This document shows, one piece after another, positions 9,018 through 16,735 of a stretch of DNA of 64,000 bases. Both the position numbers and the translations under genes were made by a program. Position 1 is the first letter of the stretch. Every line of letters begins with the position of its first letter. The stretch spans positions 1 through 64,000 of the forward strand of contig JBFMDN010000008.1 in the NCBI GenBank assembly GCA_040753915.1, given 5' to 3'. A model generated the notes under the pieces. That model made no database searches. It saw only the letters and a list, made by a program, of their open reading frames with translations, and was not told the origin of the DNA. This DNA is from JBFMDN01 sp040753915. Lineage in GTDB: Bacteria > Desulfobacterota > Desulfomonilia > Desulfomonilales > Desulfomonilaceae.

Positions 9018-9998
9018 TCAACGGAATGGCCAATTCCTCAAGTACACTCGCGTCGTCATCCAACGGCCGGCAAGTCCCAACGGCTCGAATATGAGGATGA
9101 TCAGGATGGTAACCCCGAATATCACGGGAACCATTTCCTTGTAGTCGCTGAAGAGCTGAGGGACGAGTACCACAAAGGCCGCTCCCATGATCGAGCCCTC
9201 TACAGAAGCCAACCCTCCGATGATGACTGCTACGAACAGCGTGATGGATACCATGAAGTTGAACATGTTGGGTTCGAGATAACCGACAAACAGCGCGTAC
9301 AGAGCTCCTTGAATACCCGTGTAGAACGAGCTGATGGCAAATGACAGGAGCTTGTATCGCGTAAGGTTGACGCCAATGACCTCGGCCGCTATGTCATTGT
9401 CCCTGATGGCAATGAAAGCCCTGCCCATGTACGATGAAATGATGTTGTACGTCAGCAGGGCAAATCCCAACATGAAGATGAAGTTGAAATAGTATGAGAA
9501 CATCACAGATGACATGCCAAACCACGGCTCCAGCTTGGGAATGCTCAACCCCATGCGACCGCCGGAAAGCAGCTCCGAGTTGACGAATATCTGATATACC
9601 GCGACTCCGAACCCCATGGTCGCAATTGCTAGGTACGGTCCCTTGAGCCTGAGCGAGGGAAAGCCCACCAGAATGCCGAACAGACCTGCCGCCACGCCTC
9701 CGCCTAAGATGCTCAAAGACAAGGGAATCCCGAGCCGAATCAGATGGCCGAACGTGTAGGCGCCTATAGCCAAGAAGCCTGCCTGGCCGAACGAAATCTG
9801 TCCCGTGTACCCGATGAGGATATTCTGCCCCATAACCCCCACCGAGTATAACCAGATGATGGTCACAATGTAGGTCACGTGCTCAGGTCCGTAAAATGGC
9901 AGCAGGAGCACGGCCACCACTAAGGCGCTCACCCATATTCGCGTCCACGGCTTCCGGATGAGCTGCAGTTCTTCTTTGTAGCTCTCGATAAGGTCCAT
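9018..9998 (-). CDS. livM: Branched-chain amino-acid-type ABC permease LivM
   Basis: A 326-residue polytopic permease partnering LivH. Family motifs include GYTGQISFGQAGFLAIGAYT and FPSLRLKGPYLAIATMGFG, followed by RAFIAIRDNDIAAEVIGVN and VVIGGLASVEGSIMGAAF-like sequence. Its ATG overlaps the stop codon of the upstream acyl-CoA ligase gene in a TAATG, so translation is probably coupled. An N-terminal stretch of about 20 polar residues precedes the first membrane helix. Confidence 0.95.
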   Translation of the reverse strand: MDLIESYKEELQLIRKPWTRIWVSALVVAVLLLPFYGPEHVTYIVTIIWLYSVGVMGQNILIGYTGQISFGQAGFLAIGAYTFGHLIRLGIPLSLSILGGGVAAGLFGILVGFPSLRLKGPYLAIATMGFGVAVYQIFVNSELLSGGRMGLSIPKLEPWFGMSSVMFSYYFNFIFMLGFALLTYNIISSYMGRAFIAIRDNDIAAEVIGVNLTRYKLLSFAISSFYTGIQGALYALFVGYLEPNMFNFMVSITLFVAVIIGGLASVEGSIMGAAFVVLVPQLFSDYKEMVPVIFGVTILIILIFEPLGLAGRWMTTRVYLRNWPFR

Positions 9999-11845
9999 TA
10001 TGCGCCAGCCCGATTCTGGTAGAGTGAGTCAATCAGCTCCTTGTAGCGCTGTTCAAGGTAGCGCCGCTTCACCTTCTTGGTAGGCGTGACATCCCCGTCT
10101 TCCTCGTAAAACCGTCGGGGCAGAAGAGCGAACTTCTTGATCGTCTCCACGTTCGAGAGCGTCTTGTTCACCTTTGCGACTTCCCCCTCGATGAGTTTTC
10201 TGATCTCGGGATTCTGCGAGAGATCGGCAAAGGTTGTGAACGGTATCCGGTTATCCTGAGCGTACTTGGTCACGTTGTCTTCGTCGATCAAGATCAAGCT
10301 GACCAGATATTTCCTCCGCTCTCCGATTACTACGGCGTCCTGAATGTACGGACTGAACTTGAGCTTGTTTTCGATGAAAGCAGGCGTGATGTTCTTTCCG
10401 CCGGCCGTGATAATTATGTCTTTCTTACGGTCAAGAATCTTGAGAAATCCCTCTTCGAGCGCGCCTACGTCGCCGGTGTGCAGCCAGCCGTCTACTATGG
10501 TCTCCGCGGTGAGCTGGGCATTCTTGAAATAGCCCTGGAAAACGATTGGCCCCTTGACAAGGATTTCCCCGTCGTCTGCTATCTTCACTTGAACGCAGTC
10601 GATAAGCTCTCCCACATACCCCCACTTGGGCCTGTCCACTCGTTGGATAGCTATGACGCCTGTAGATTCGGTCTGGCCGTATCCTTCTCTCAGCGGAATA
10701 CCGAGCGCATTAAAGTACTCGAAGAGCTCGGGGGACGCGGGGGCTGCTGCACAAACCGCCCATCTGATCCTCTCGAAGCCCAATTGTCTCTTGAGATGGA
10801 ACAACACTGCCCAGTAGCAAGGCCAGTAGAGCACGGACCAGAGGGCTCGGCTGCGACTTCGTGGATCGGTCTTCACGTACCGCAACCCCACAGCCATGCT
10901 GAGACGATAGAGGGATCGCTTGAGCAGCGTGGAGTCAGACATCTTGATCTCAATCATGGAAGCAAACTTCTCCCAGATGCGCGGAACGCTGGCAAATACC
11001 GTGGGGGAGACTTCCCTGAGGTTTTGTGCCAGCGTGTCGATACTCTCCACAAAGTTCACGGTCCCCCCGGCCCAGATTGCCTGAAACAGGGAAATGAGAT
11101 TTTCGTAGATGTGCGCCAGAGGGAGATACGACACCATTTCGTCCGTGTCCCTTCCCTCGATCGCGTTCATGAACGATTCCGTGACGCTGACAATGTTGCT
11201 GTGGGAGATCATGGCTCCCTTGGGGCGGCCTGTGGTGCCCGACGTGTAGATGATCATGGCGATGTCTTCGGGACGAACCGCGTCGATCGTGGCCTGTATC
11301 CTCGCCGGATCCTCCTCCAGGAACGCGCGGCCTCGTTCCAGGAACTCGTCCATGAAAATGATCCGCTCGTGGGAAAAGCCCCACAATCCCTTCGGGTCCC
11401 ACACCACAACCTGCTGGACAAGGTTCAGGTCGGGCAGGATTTGCAGCACCTTGTCGACCTGTTCCTCGTTCTCCACAAAGAGGATCTTCGACTCCGAATG
11501 CCCCACCACGTAGGCGATTTGATCGGGAGCCGACGTGGGATACACACCGCAGGTGACGCCTTGTGCGCACATCGCGGCAAGATGGCAGATGAGCCATTCG
11601 GGCCGGTTGTCTCCGAGGATGGCCACCCGATCCCCGGGCTTCAGACCGTATGCCAGCAGCCCTGCCACCACCTCTTTCACGCGCCGTCCGTACTCCGTCC
11701 ATGAAATCCGGGTCCAAATCCCGTATTCTTTGTGACGGAGGGCTACCGCGTCTTTCTTGCGGTCCACCTGATTGAAGAAGATTTCCGGAACCGTTTGTCC
11801 CGTGACGGGCATCACCATCTCCTTCTTTTCTTGTACAGTCTCCAT
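9998..11845 (-). CDS. AMP-dependent long-chain acyl-CoA synthetase inside a LIV operon
   Basis: A 615-residue ATP-dependent acyl-CoA ligase of the FAA1/FadD type. It carries the P-loop-like motif IIYTSGTTGRPKGAMISH, the A5 motif REGYGQTESTGV, the A7 motif DGWLHTGDVG and the A8/A10 region LDRKKDIIITAGGKNI. Enzymes of this family activate a carboxylic acid to its CoA thioester. Its start lies within livF (34-base overlap) and its stop overlaps the livM start, so it is an integral member of the transporter operon. This suggests that the imported molecule is a carboxylic acid activated on entry; that is inference, as LIV-ligase clusters are common in deltaproteobacteria with mostly unknown substrates. 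Confidence 0.93.
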   Translation of the reverse strand: METVQEKKEMVMPVTGQTVPEIFFNQVDRKKDAVALRHKEYGIWTRISWTEYGRRVKEVVAGLLAYGLKPGDRVAILGDNRPEWLICHLAAMCAQGVTCGVYPTSAPDQIAYVVGHSESKILFVENEEQVDKVLQILPDLNLVQQVVVWDPKGLWGFSHERIIFMDEFLERGRAFLEEDPARIQATIDAVRPEDIAMIIYTSGTTGRPKGAMISHSNIVSVTESFMNAIEGRDTDEMVSYLPLAHIYENLISLFQAIWAGGTVNFVESIDTLAQNLREVSPTVFASVPRIWEKFASMIEIKMSDSTLLKRSLYRLSMAVGLRYVKTDPRSRSRALWSVLYWPCYWAVLFHLKRQLGFERIRWAVCAAAPASPELFEYFNALGIPLREGYGQTESTGVIAIQRVDRPKWGYVGELIDCVQVKIADDGEILVKGPIVFQGYFKNAQLTAETIVDGWLHTGDVGALEEGFLKILDRKKDIIITAGGKNITPAFIENKLKFSPYIQDAVVIGERRKYLVSLILIDEDNVTKYAQDNRIPFTTFADLSQNPEIRKLIEGEVAKVNKTLSNVETIKKFALLPRRFYEEDGDVTPTKKVKRRYLEQRYKELIDSLYQNRAGA

Positions 11846-12609
11846 CCTTTCGGAGAAGCCGACTTCTCTCCTCCAAGCCCCAAGTAGAGCTCCTGTACGT
11901 CTTCGTTCTCCGAGAGCTCGGAGGCAGTGCCTTCGAGGACGATACGGCCGTTCTCTATGATGTATCCGTAATGGGCTATTTTGAGGGCGAGGCGAGCGTT
12001 CTGTTCCACCAGGAGAATAGTTGTGCCACGGCGGCTGATCTCCTCGAGCGCATCGTAAACCGTTCGAGCCATCAGCGGCGCCAACCCGAGAGAAGGCTCA
12101 TCGAGCATGAGAAGCTTTGGCCGTCTCAGGAGGGCTCTGGCGATAGCTAACATTTGCTGTTCTCCCCCGGAGAGGGTTTCCGCCTGCTGAGACGATCGCC
12201 CCCGCAATATGGGAAAGAGGCTATAAACGTTTTCCACGTCTTCACGGACCGACCTGTCGCGCCTTCCCCAGCACCCCAGATCGAGATTTTCTTTGACGGT
12301 CAACTCCCGGAACAGACCTCGATCTTCAGGGACGTACACGATTCCCAGGGACGCAATGCGCTCCGGCGCGACGCGGTGAATTCGTCTCCCCAGGAACTCG
12401 ATCAGGCCCTTCTTGGGCTGATCTTTCAGCAGCCCGGCGACGGTCTTTAGGAGGGTCGTCTTGCCCGCTCCGTTGGGACCGAGCACTGCAAAGATCTCCC
12501 TTTCCTTCACCTGCAACGACAGACCGTGAAGCGCGTATATTCGATCGAAATACAGGGTTTCAATGCCCTCGATCTTGAGCAAGGGGTTCATCGGAGCTGG
12601 ATCACTCAT
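11812..12609 (-). CDS. livF: ABC transporter ATPase LivF
   Basis: A 265-residue ATPase. Walker A is GPNGAGKTTLLKT, the signature LSGGEQQMLAIARAL and Walker B LMLDEPSLGLAPL, the last being characteristic of LivF. The insert VYVPEDRGLFRELTVKENL also fits this family. It energises uptake with LivG. The C-terminus extends 15-20 residues beyond the usual end (basic tail KKRRRW) and overlaps the ligase gene start. Confidence 0.95.
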   Translation of the reverse strand: MSDPAPMNPLLKIEGIETLYFDRIYALHGLSLQVKEREIFAVLGPNGAGKTTLLKTVAGLLKDQPKKGLIEFLGRRIHRVAPERIASLGIVYVPEDRGLFRELTVKENLDLGCWGRRDRSVREDVENVYSLFPILRGRSSQQAETLSGGEQQMLAIARALLRRPKLLMLDEPSLGLAPLMARTVYDALEEISRRGTTILLVEQNARLALKIAHYGYIIENGRIVLEGTASELSENEDVQELYLGLGGEKSASPKGWRLYKKRRRW

Positions 12610-12671
12610 CGTCCCTCTTTTCTCCCAGGTTTGGTCCGATGGTTTTTGCAGTGAGTCGCGGGTACGATTTC

Positions 12672-13424
12672 CTATTCTTCACCTACATAGGCCCGAACAA
12701 CTCCAGGATGGCGCAGCACTTCTTCCGGGGCTCCTTGCGCAATCTTTACTCCAGAGTCAAATGCCACCATGCGATCTGCCACCTTGGATGCGGTGCGCAG
12801 ATCGTGCTCTACGAGCAAAATTGCGCACTTGTACCTGCCTCGAATCTCCATGATGCGGTACGCGGATTCTTCTTTTTCCTCCGTGGTCAATCCCGCAATT
12901 GGCTCGTCCAAGAGCAGCAGTTTGGGTTCCATGGCCAGAGCCCGGCCCATCTCTACCTTTTTCTGGATCCCGTACGGACAGTCGGCCACGAGTGCCTGAC
13001 GGTAGGCCTGGAGATCGAGGAAGTCTATGACCTCCTCCACCAGCCGCCTGTGGCGCAATTCCTCTTTTCTGATTCGCAGGAACGCGTGGAGAGGATTCTT
13101 GTGGAAACGGATATGTCTTCCCAGCATGAGGTTGTCCAGGACTGTCATATGGAGGAACAACCGCAGATTTTGGAACGTCCGAGCGATCCCCTTGAGCGCC
13201 ACGGCATCCGGGGAGAGACCCAGGAGGCTCTCCCCATCAAACCGAATATCTCCGCTCGTGGGACGGTACACACCGGAAATACAGTTGAATAGCGTCGTTT
13301 TTCCCGAACCGTTCGGACCAATGACCGTGAGGATCTCATTGTCGCTCACAGTCAGGTGAACCCCGACGAGGGCCTTTATTCCGCCAAAGCTTACGAAAAG
13401 CTTGTCGACTTCGAGGAGAGCCAT
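12672..13424 (-). CDS. livG: ABC transporter ATPase LivG
   Basis: A 250-residue ATPase with Walker A GPNGSGKTTLFNCISG, the LivG-specific GIARTFQNLRLFLHMTVLDN, and Walker B LLLLDEPIAGLTTEE. The signature motif region reads CPYGIQKKVEMGRALA, with the GIQKK variant common in LivG. It starts three bases after the binding-protein stop, confirming an operon, and livF follows 62 bases later. Confidence 0.95.
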   Translation of the reverse strand: MALLEVDKLFVSFGGIKALVGVHLTVSDNEILTVIGPNGSGKTTLFNCISGVYRPTSGDIRFDGESLLGLSPDAVALKGIARTFQNLRLFLHMTVLDNLMLGRHIRFHKNPLHAFLRIRKEELRHRRLVEEVIDFLDLQAYRQALVADCPYGIQKKVEMGRALAMEPKLLLLDEPIAGLTTEEKEESAYRIMEIRGRYKCAILLVEHDLRTASKVADRMVAFDSGVKIAQGAPEEVLRHPGVVRAYVGEE

Positions 13425-13427
13425 GGT

Positions 13428-14621
13428 CTAGAATCGCGGCTTAAAGATGGTGAATTCGGCAATCGGAATGTGCTTTCCTTCTTTTGCCTGACTCATCCGG
13501 GACGCGTTCACCCCATGCCTCCTGTCAGGACTGTACGTGACCGGCGCTCCAACGCCCTCTGGCTTCCACTCCTTAATCTTTTCCATGCCTTTGATCATGG
13601 TCTCCGGAGTCAAGTCCTTGCCAGCGTTCTTAAGACCCTCCACGAGATGCATCATGGAAACCGCTCCGAAGAGCGCCAGGTATTCTTTCCCTTTGAGCTT
13701 GGGATTGTATTTGAGAAGAATTTCGGTGACCTTGTCTGCAGCCGGATCGGCTCCGGGCACACTCGAGTTCCCGGGTAGAGCTATGTACGTTCCTTCCCAC
13801 ACCTCTCCCGCGACGTTGTACATGATGGGGTCGCCCAACGTGAAGGTAGCGAGAACTTTCGGTCTATAGTCTATTTTGGCTATCTCTTTGAGGATGAGCG
13901 CGCCGTGGGTGGGGGTCGTATAGATGATTAACGTGTCCGCACCCGTTTCCTTGAGCTTCAACGCATGAGTTGCCAGAGCTCGCTCGGTTATCTCGTACGG
14001 AACAGACCCTGCCAGCTCTCCCTTGCCCAGTTCTTTGAGAGCTTTCTGAACGCCGCTTAGAGCCATCTTTCCGTAATCGTCGTTCTGGTAGAACAGGGCG
14101 ATCTTCTTGCATCCCAGTTTGTCGACACCGTATTTCGTGAGGTAATCGGCCTCGTCTTCATAATCGGGGTATGCAATGAACACGTATTCCAGCTTCTCTT
14201 TCGGCAGCTTCTCCCAAATTCGCACGTCGCCGTACGCCGTAATGAGAGGGATCTTGTTTTCCGTGAAAAAATCCTTGGAGGCATTGAGAATTGCGGTGCC
14301 AAGCAGGCCGCATACGGCGAAGACGTTCCCTTTCATCTCCTGCAGGTTAGCGAGGGCTCGAGTCGGGATGTACCCATCGTCTTTGAGAATGACCTTGATC
14401 TTGCGGCCATGAACACCGCCCTGAGCGTTGACATGATCTGCCCAGGCCTGCATGCCCTGTCCCGTGACCCCCCACAAGGCCGCTGGACCGGAAAGAGGAG
14501 TGGTTACGCCGACAACTACCTCGGTGTCCGTCACCCCCGGAACGTCCGCAGCCCAAACAGAGGCGGAGACCAGAATGCCCACTGCTCCGAAGATAAGAAG
14601 AATCCAGTTTTTTGCCTTCAT
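13428..14621 (-). CDS. livK: Periplasmic binding protein of the LIV transporter (Peripla_BP_6)
   Basis: A 397-residue secreted receptor. The signal peptide WILLIFGAVGILVSASVWAA is followed by TEVVVGVTTPLSGPAALWG, the start of the type 1 periplasmic-binding fold, and later by CKKIALFYQNDDYGKMALSG. It is the first gene of the liv-ligase operon, preceded by AAAGGGGTTAGGAA before the ATG. The receptor sets the substrate range of the system, which I cannot deduce from sequence. Promoter elements probably lie in the 780-base gap upstream, but none is convincing. Confidence 0.92.
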   Translation of the reverse strand: MKAKNWILLIFGAVGILVSASVWAADVPGVTDTEVVVGVTTPLSGPAALWGVTGQGMQAWADHVNAQGGVHGRKIKVILKDDGYIPTRALANLQEMKGNVFAVCGLLGTAILNASKDFFTENKIPLITAYGDVRIWEKLPKEKLEYVFIAYPDYEDEADYLTKYGVDKLGCKKIALFYQNDDYGKMALSGVQKALKELGKGELAGSVPYEITERALATHALKLKETGADTLIIYTTPTHGALILKEIAKIDYRPKVLATFTLGDPIMYNVAGEVWEGTYIALPGNSSVPGADPAADKVTEILLKYNPKLKGKEYLALFGAVSMMHLVEGLKNAGKDLTPETMIKGMEKIKEWKPEGVGAPVTYSPDRRHGVNASRMSQAKEGKHIPIAEFTIFKPRF

Positions 14622-15402
14622 TTCCTAACCCCTTTCTCTTGCCGTTGGTTGACATGCATTCCACCTCGAGTGCGGAAGAATGCGCGAGAAACTCCATCTT
14701 GCGAGATATAGCCCTCCGCTACGCCGCGCCGCATGAGTGGCACGGCACTATTGGGCTTCCTCCCGTTGCATCTGACAGCCCGATTCACAATCGGACACAC
14801 TGTTCGGCAAAAACTATAGCCTCTAGATGGAAGAGAAGACAGACCACTCCTCTCTGCACCTGACAGAGAGCAGGATCACTGGAATTCTGCCGCAAACGTT
14901 GACGCTGCGCACATTGCACGCTGCAATGCACAACCAGTATTTCAAGGGTGGCCCGCAAGCGACGGACACGGATAGTAACGGTTCTGTATGATGACGACGA
15001 TCCCCACGACAGGCTACTGCCGCGTTGGTCCGACAGTTACGGATACTTGGCGATCTTAATCGTCCAGTGGTATGAGCCCCCGATGACTTCTCATACGTGA
15101 GATCTCATTAATACACGGATTCGGTTCAGAGTCAATCATTCCTCGCACCTTTTCTGCGATCGACGTATGAGAAATCAACCTGCCGCCCATGGGTGTGCTC
15201 GGCCTTAGTGGAGGATTTCATAATCACGGTCACGTATTCGGTCACGACTCAGTCGGGGATTTGCGCTCTGAACGAGCGGGGCTACTCATGGTATGCCCCT
15301 TCGGGGCATGAAGCAATCACTGATCACTACCATTCCTCTTCTCGATCACCCTGAGACATGTAACCGTACCTGTGAGATCGTATAATTGGCCCAAATGCTC
15401 CC
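14622..15402. other. Long intergenic gap upstream of the liv operon
   Basis: No credible gene is seen. It must contain the liv operon promoter. Two structures stand out: a perfect 10-base inverted repeat, TTCTCATACG at 15088-15097 with CGTATGAGAA at 15165-15174, and a 7-base hairpin ATGCCCC-TTC-GGGGCAT at 15293-15309 that has no T-run on either strand and so is not an obvious terminator. Confidence 0.6.
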
Positions 15403-16212
15403 TCATGCGACGGAGTCTTCACGCACGGGGGCGGCCCCGGAGCAAATCGAGCGGAATTCCTTCATCACTGCTTCCATGGCCGGCCCTGCCTTTTCGTTTA
15501 TCACGACATCCATAAGGTCGTCGTACGGGGTAGAGGACAGGTTGACCAAAACCAGCCTGGCGCCGCTCCGTTTGGCCTCCACCGGCAAGAAGTTGGCAGG
15601 CTGGACTACCAGCGACGATCCTATGGTGAGGAAGAGATCACACGCACGCGCGTGTACGAAGCTCTGTTCCAGAACGTCCGCGGGCAGAGACTGGCCGAAT
15701 GCGATAGTGGCACACTTCAAGGGACCTCCACAGTGCGCACAATAGGGAACCTCCGTTCCTTCTCGATCCATCATCTCGGTGATCTCTTCTCGAGGCCAAC
15801 GGGCATGGCAATCCAAGCAAGAGACTTCCCTCACGGTGCCGTGAAGCTCATAGATCTTGGACTTTGAGGTCCCCGCGTCCTGATGCAGGCCGTCGATATT
15901 CTGCGTTATCAATGCCAGCAGTCGCCCCGCTCTCTCGATCTCCACCACTGCCTCGTGTGCGGCGTTGGGACGGGCGCTCTTCATGGCGGGGTATCTGGCC
16001 CGATCGTATTCCCAGTATAGTTTCCGGTACCTCTCGTGCGACCTGAACCGTTGATAGGTCAGATCATCCGGATTGTATTGAGACCAAATCCCCCCAGGCG
16101 AGCGAAAATCCGGGATTCCCGATTCCGTCGATATTCCGGCTCCAGTGAAAACAACGATGTTTCGCGAATCGCAGATGAGACGGGCAAGCTTTCGTATCGC
16201 GTCGAGCTCCAT
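15403..16212 (-). CDS. Sir2-family NAD-dependent protein deacylase
   Basis: A 269-residue sirtuin that removes acyl groups from lysines using NAD. It shows the NAD-binding VVFTGAGISTESGIPDFRSP, the catalytic region LITQNIDGLHQDAG, the histidine in YELHGTVREVSC, and a zinc site formed by CLDC and CAHCGG. TIGSSLVVQPANFLP completes the Rossmann fold. The ATG at 16212 is preceded by AAGGAG and fits the family start; the open frame continues about 37 codons upstream without a site. Targets in such anaerobes often include acyl-CoA synthetases, but no link is shown here. Confidence 0.94.
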   Translation of the reverse strand: MELDAIRKLARLICDSRNIVVFTGAGISTESGIPDFRSPGGIWSQYNPDDLTYQRFRSHERYRKLYWEYDRARYPAMKSARPNAAHEAVVEIERAGRLLALITQNIDGLHQDAGTSKSKIYELHGTVREVSCLDCHARWPREEITEMMDREGTEVPYCAHCGGPLKCATIAFGQSLPADVLEQSFVHARACDLFLTIGSSLVVQPANFLPVEAKRSGARLVLVNLSSTPYDDLMDVVINEKAGPAMEAVMKEFRSICSGAAPVREDSVA

Positions 16213-16258
16213 AATCAACTCCTTGTGCTCTCCCAACGGCTGAAGCGAGGAAGCCTCG

Positions 16259-16585
16259 CTACCGTGGACGCTTCCCTTTCCCCCGTGAAGACTTCCTGGG
16301 CACGGGTTTCGATTCCGAGTCATCTTCCTCGTCCGGCTCCTTGAAGCGTGGCGGGACTTTGCAATCTGCCTGCCTCATCTTTTTCTGAAAATCAACAATC
16401 TCGTCGAGCTTCGCGACAATCTCCTCGAAGTCCGGTGCAGCTTCTTTCGTTGCGCTCCCGGTGACGTACCGATGGTATTCACTTCGCAGGCGCTTGAGCC
16501 TGCTCACTAGGGCGTCACAGCTCTCACTTGCGGCCCACGAGGGAAACGCCAACATGATCACGACCAATGCCGCAACAACCTTCAT
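16259..16585 (-). CDS. Small secreted protein, unknown
   Basis: A 108-residue protein with a clear signal peptide (MKVVAALVVIMLAFPSWAA, cleavage likely after SWAA), then a helical middle with two cysteines (ESCDAL and QADCKVPP), and a basic Lys/Arg/Ser-rich tail. The second of two close ATGs is chosen because GAGG sits six bases upstream. It precedes the Sir2 gene by 46 bases on the same strand. I do not recognise the family. Confidence 0.65.
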   Translation of the reverse strand: MKVVAALVVIMLAFPSWAASESCDALVSRLKRLRSEYHRYVTGSATKEAAPDFEEIVAKLDEIVDFQKKMRQADCKVPPRFKEPDEEDDSESKPVPRKSSRGKGKRPR

Positions 16586-16601
16586 GACCATCCTCGGACG
16601 A

Positions 16602-16728
16602 CGGGTCAGGTCTTGTTTCTTGATCTTCCTGTCGCCTCTTAAACCCGCCTGCTCGGTCTAGAACAAGCCAGTGGCCTATTCACAGACCATCGTTATCACA
16701 GATTCCTCAAGAAACAAGACCTGACCCC
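16602..16728 (-). mobile_element. MITE/REP-like element with 21-base inverted ends, copy 1
   Basis: The element is bounded by inverted ends containing GGTCAGGTCTTGTTTCTTGA and its complement, and its interior shares CGAGCAGGCGGGTTTAAGAGG with the copy at 54258-54386 in the opposite orientation. Similar termini flank non-autonomous repeats mobilised by REP-associated tyrosine transposases in many proteobacteria (from memory); no transposase gene is present here. Confidence 0.85.
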
Positions 16729-16735
16729 AAACATA

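Noticed and set aside
10478..11704. 408-codon plus-strand open frame
   Set aside because: It lies wholly inside the acyl-CoA ligase gene on the other strand, has no ribosome site and shows no family motifs; it is a shadow of GC-rich codon use.
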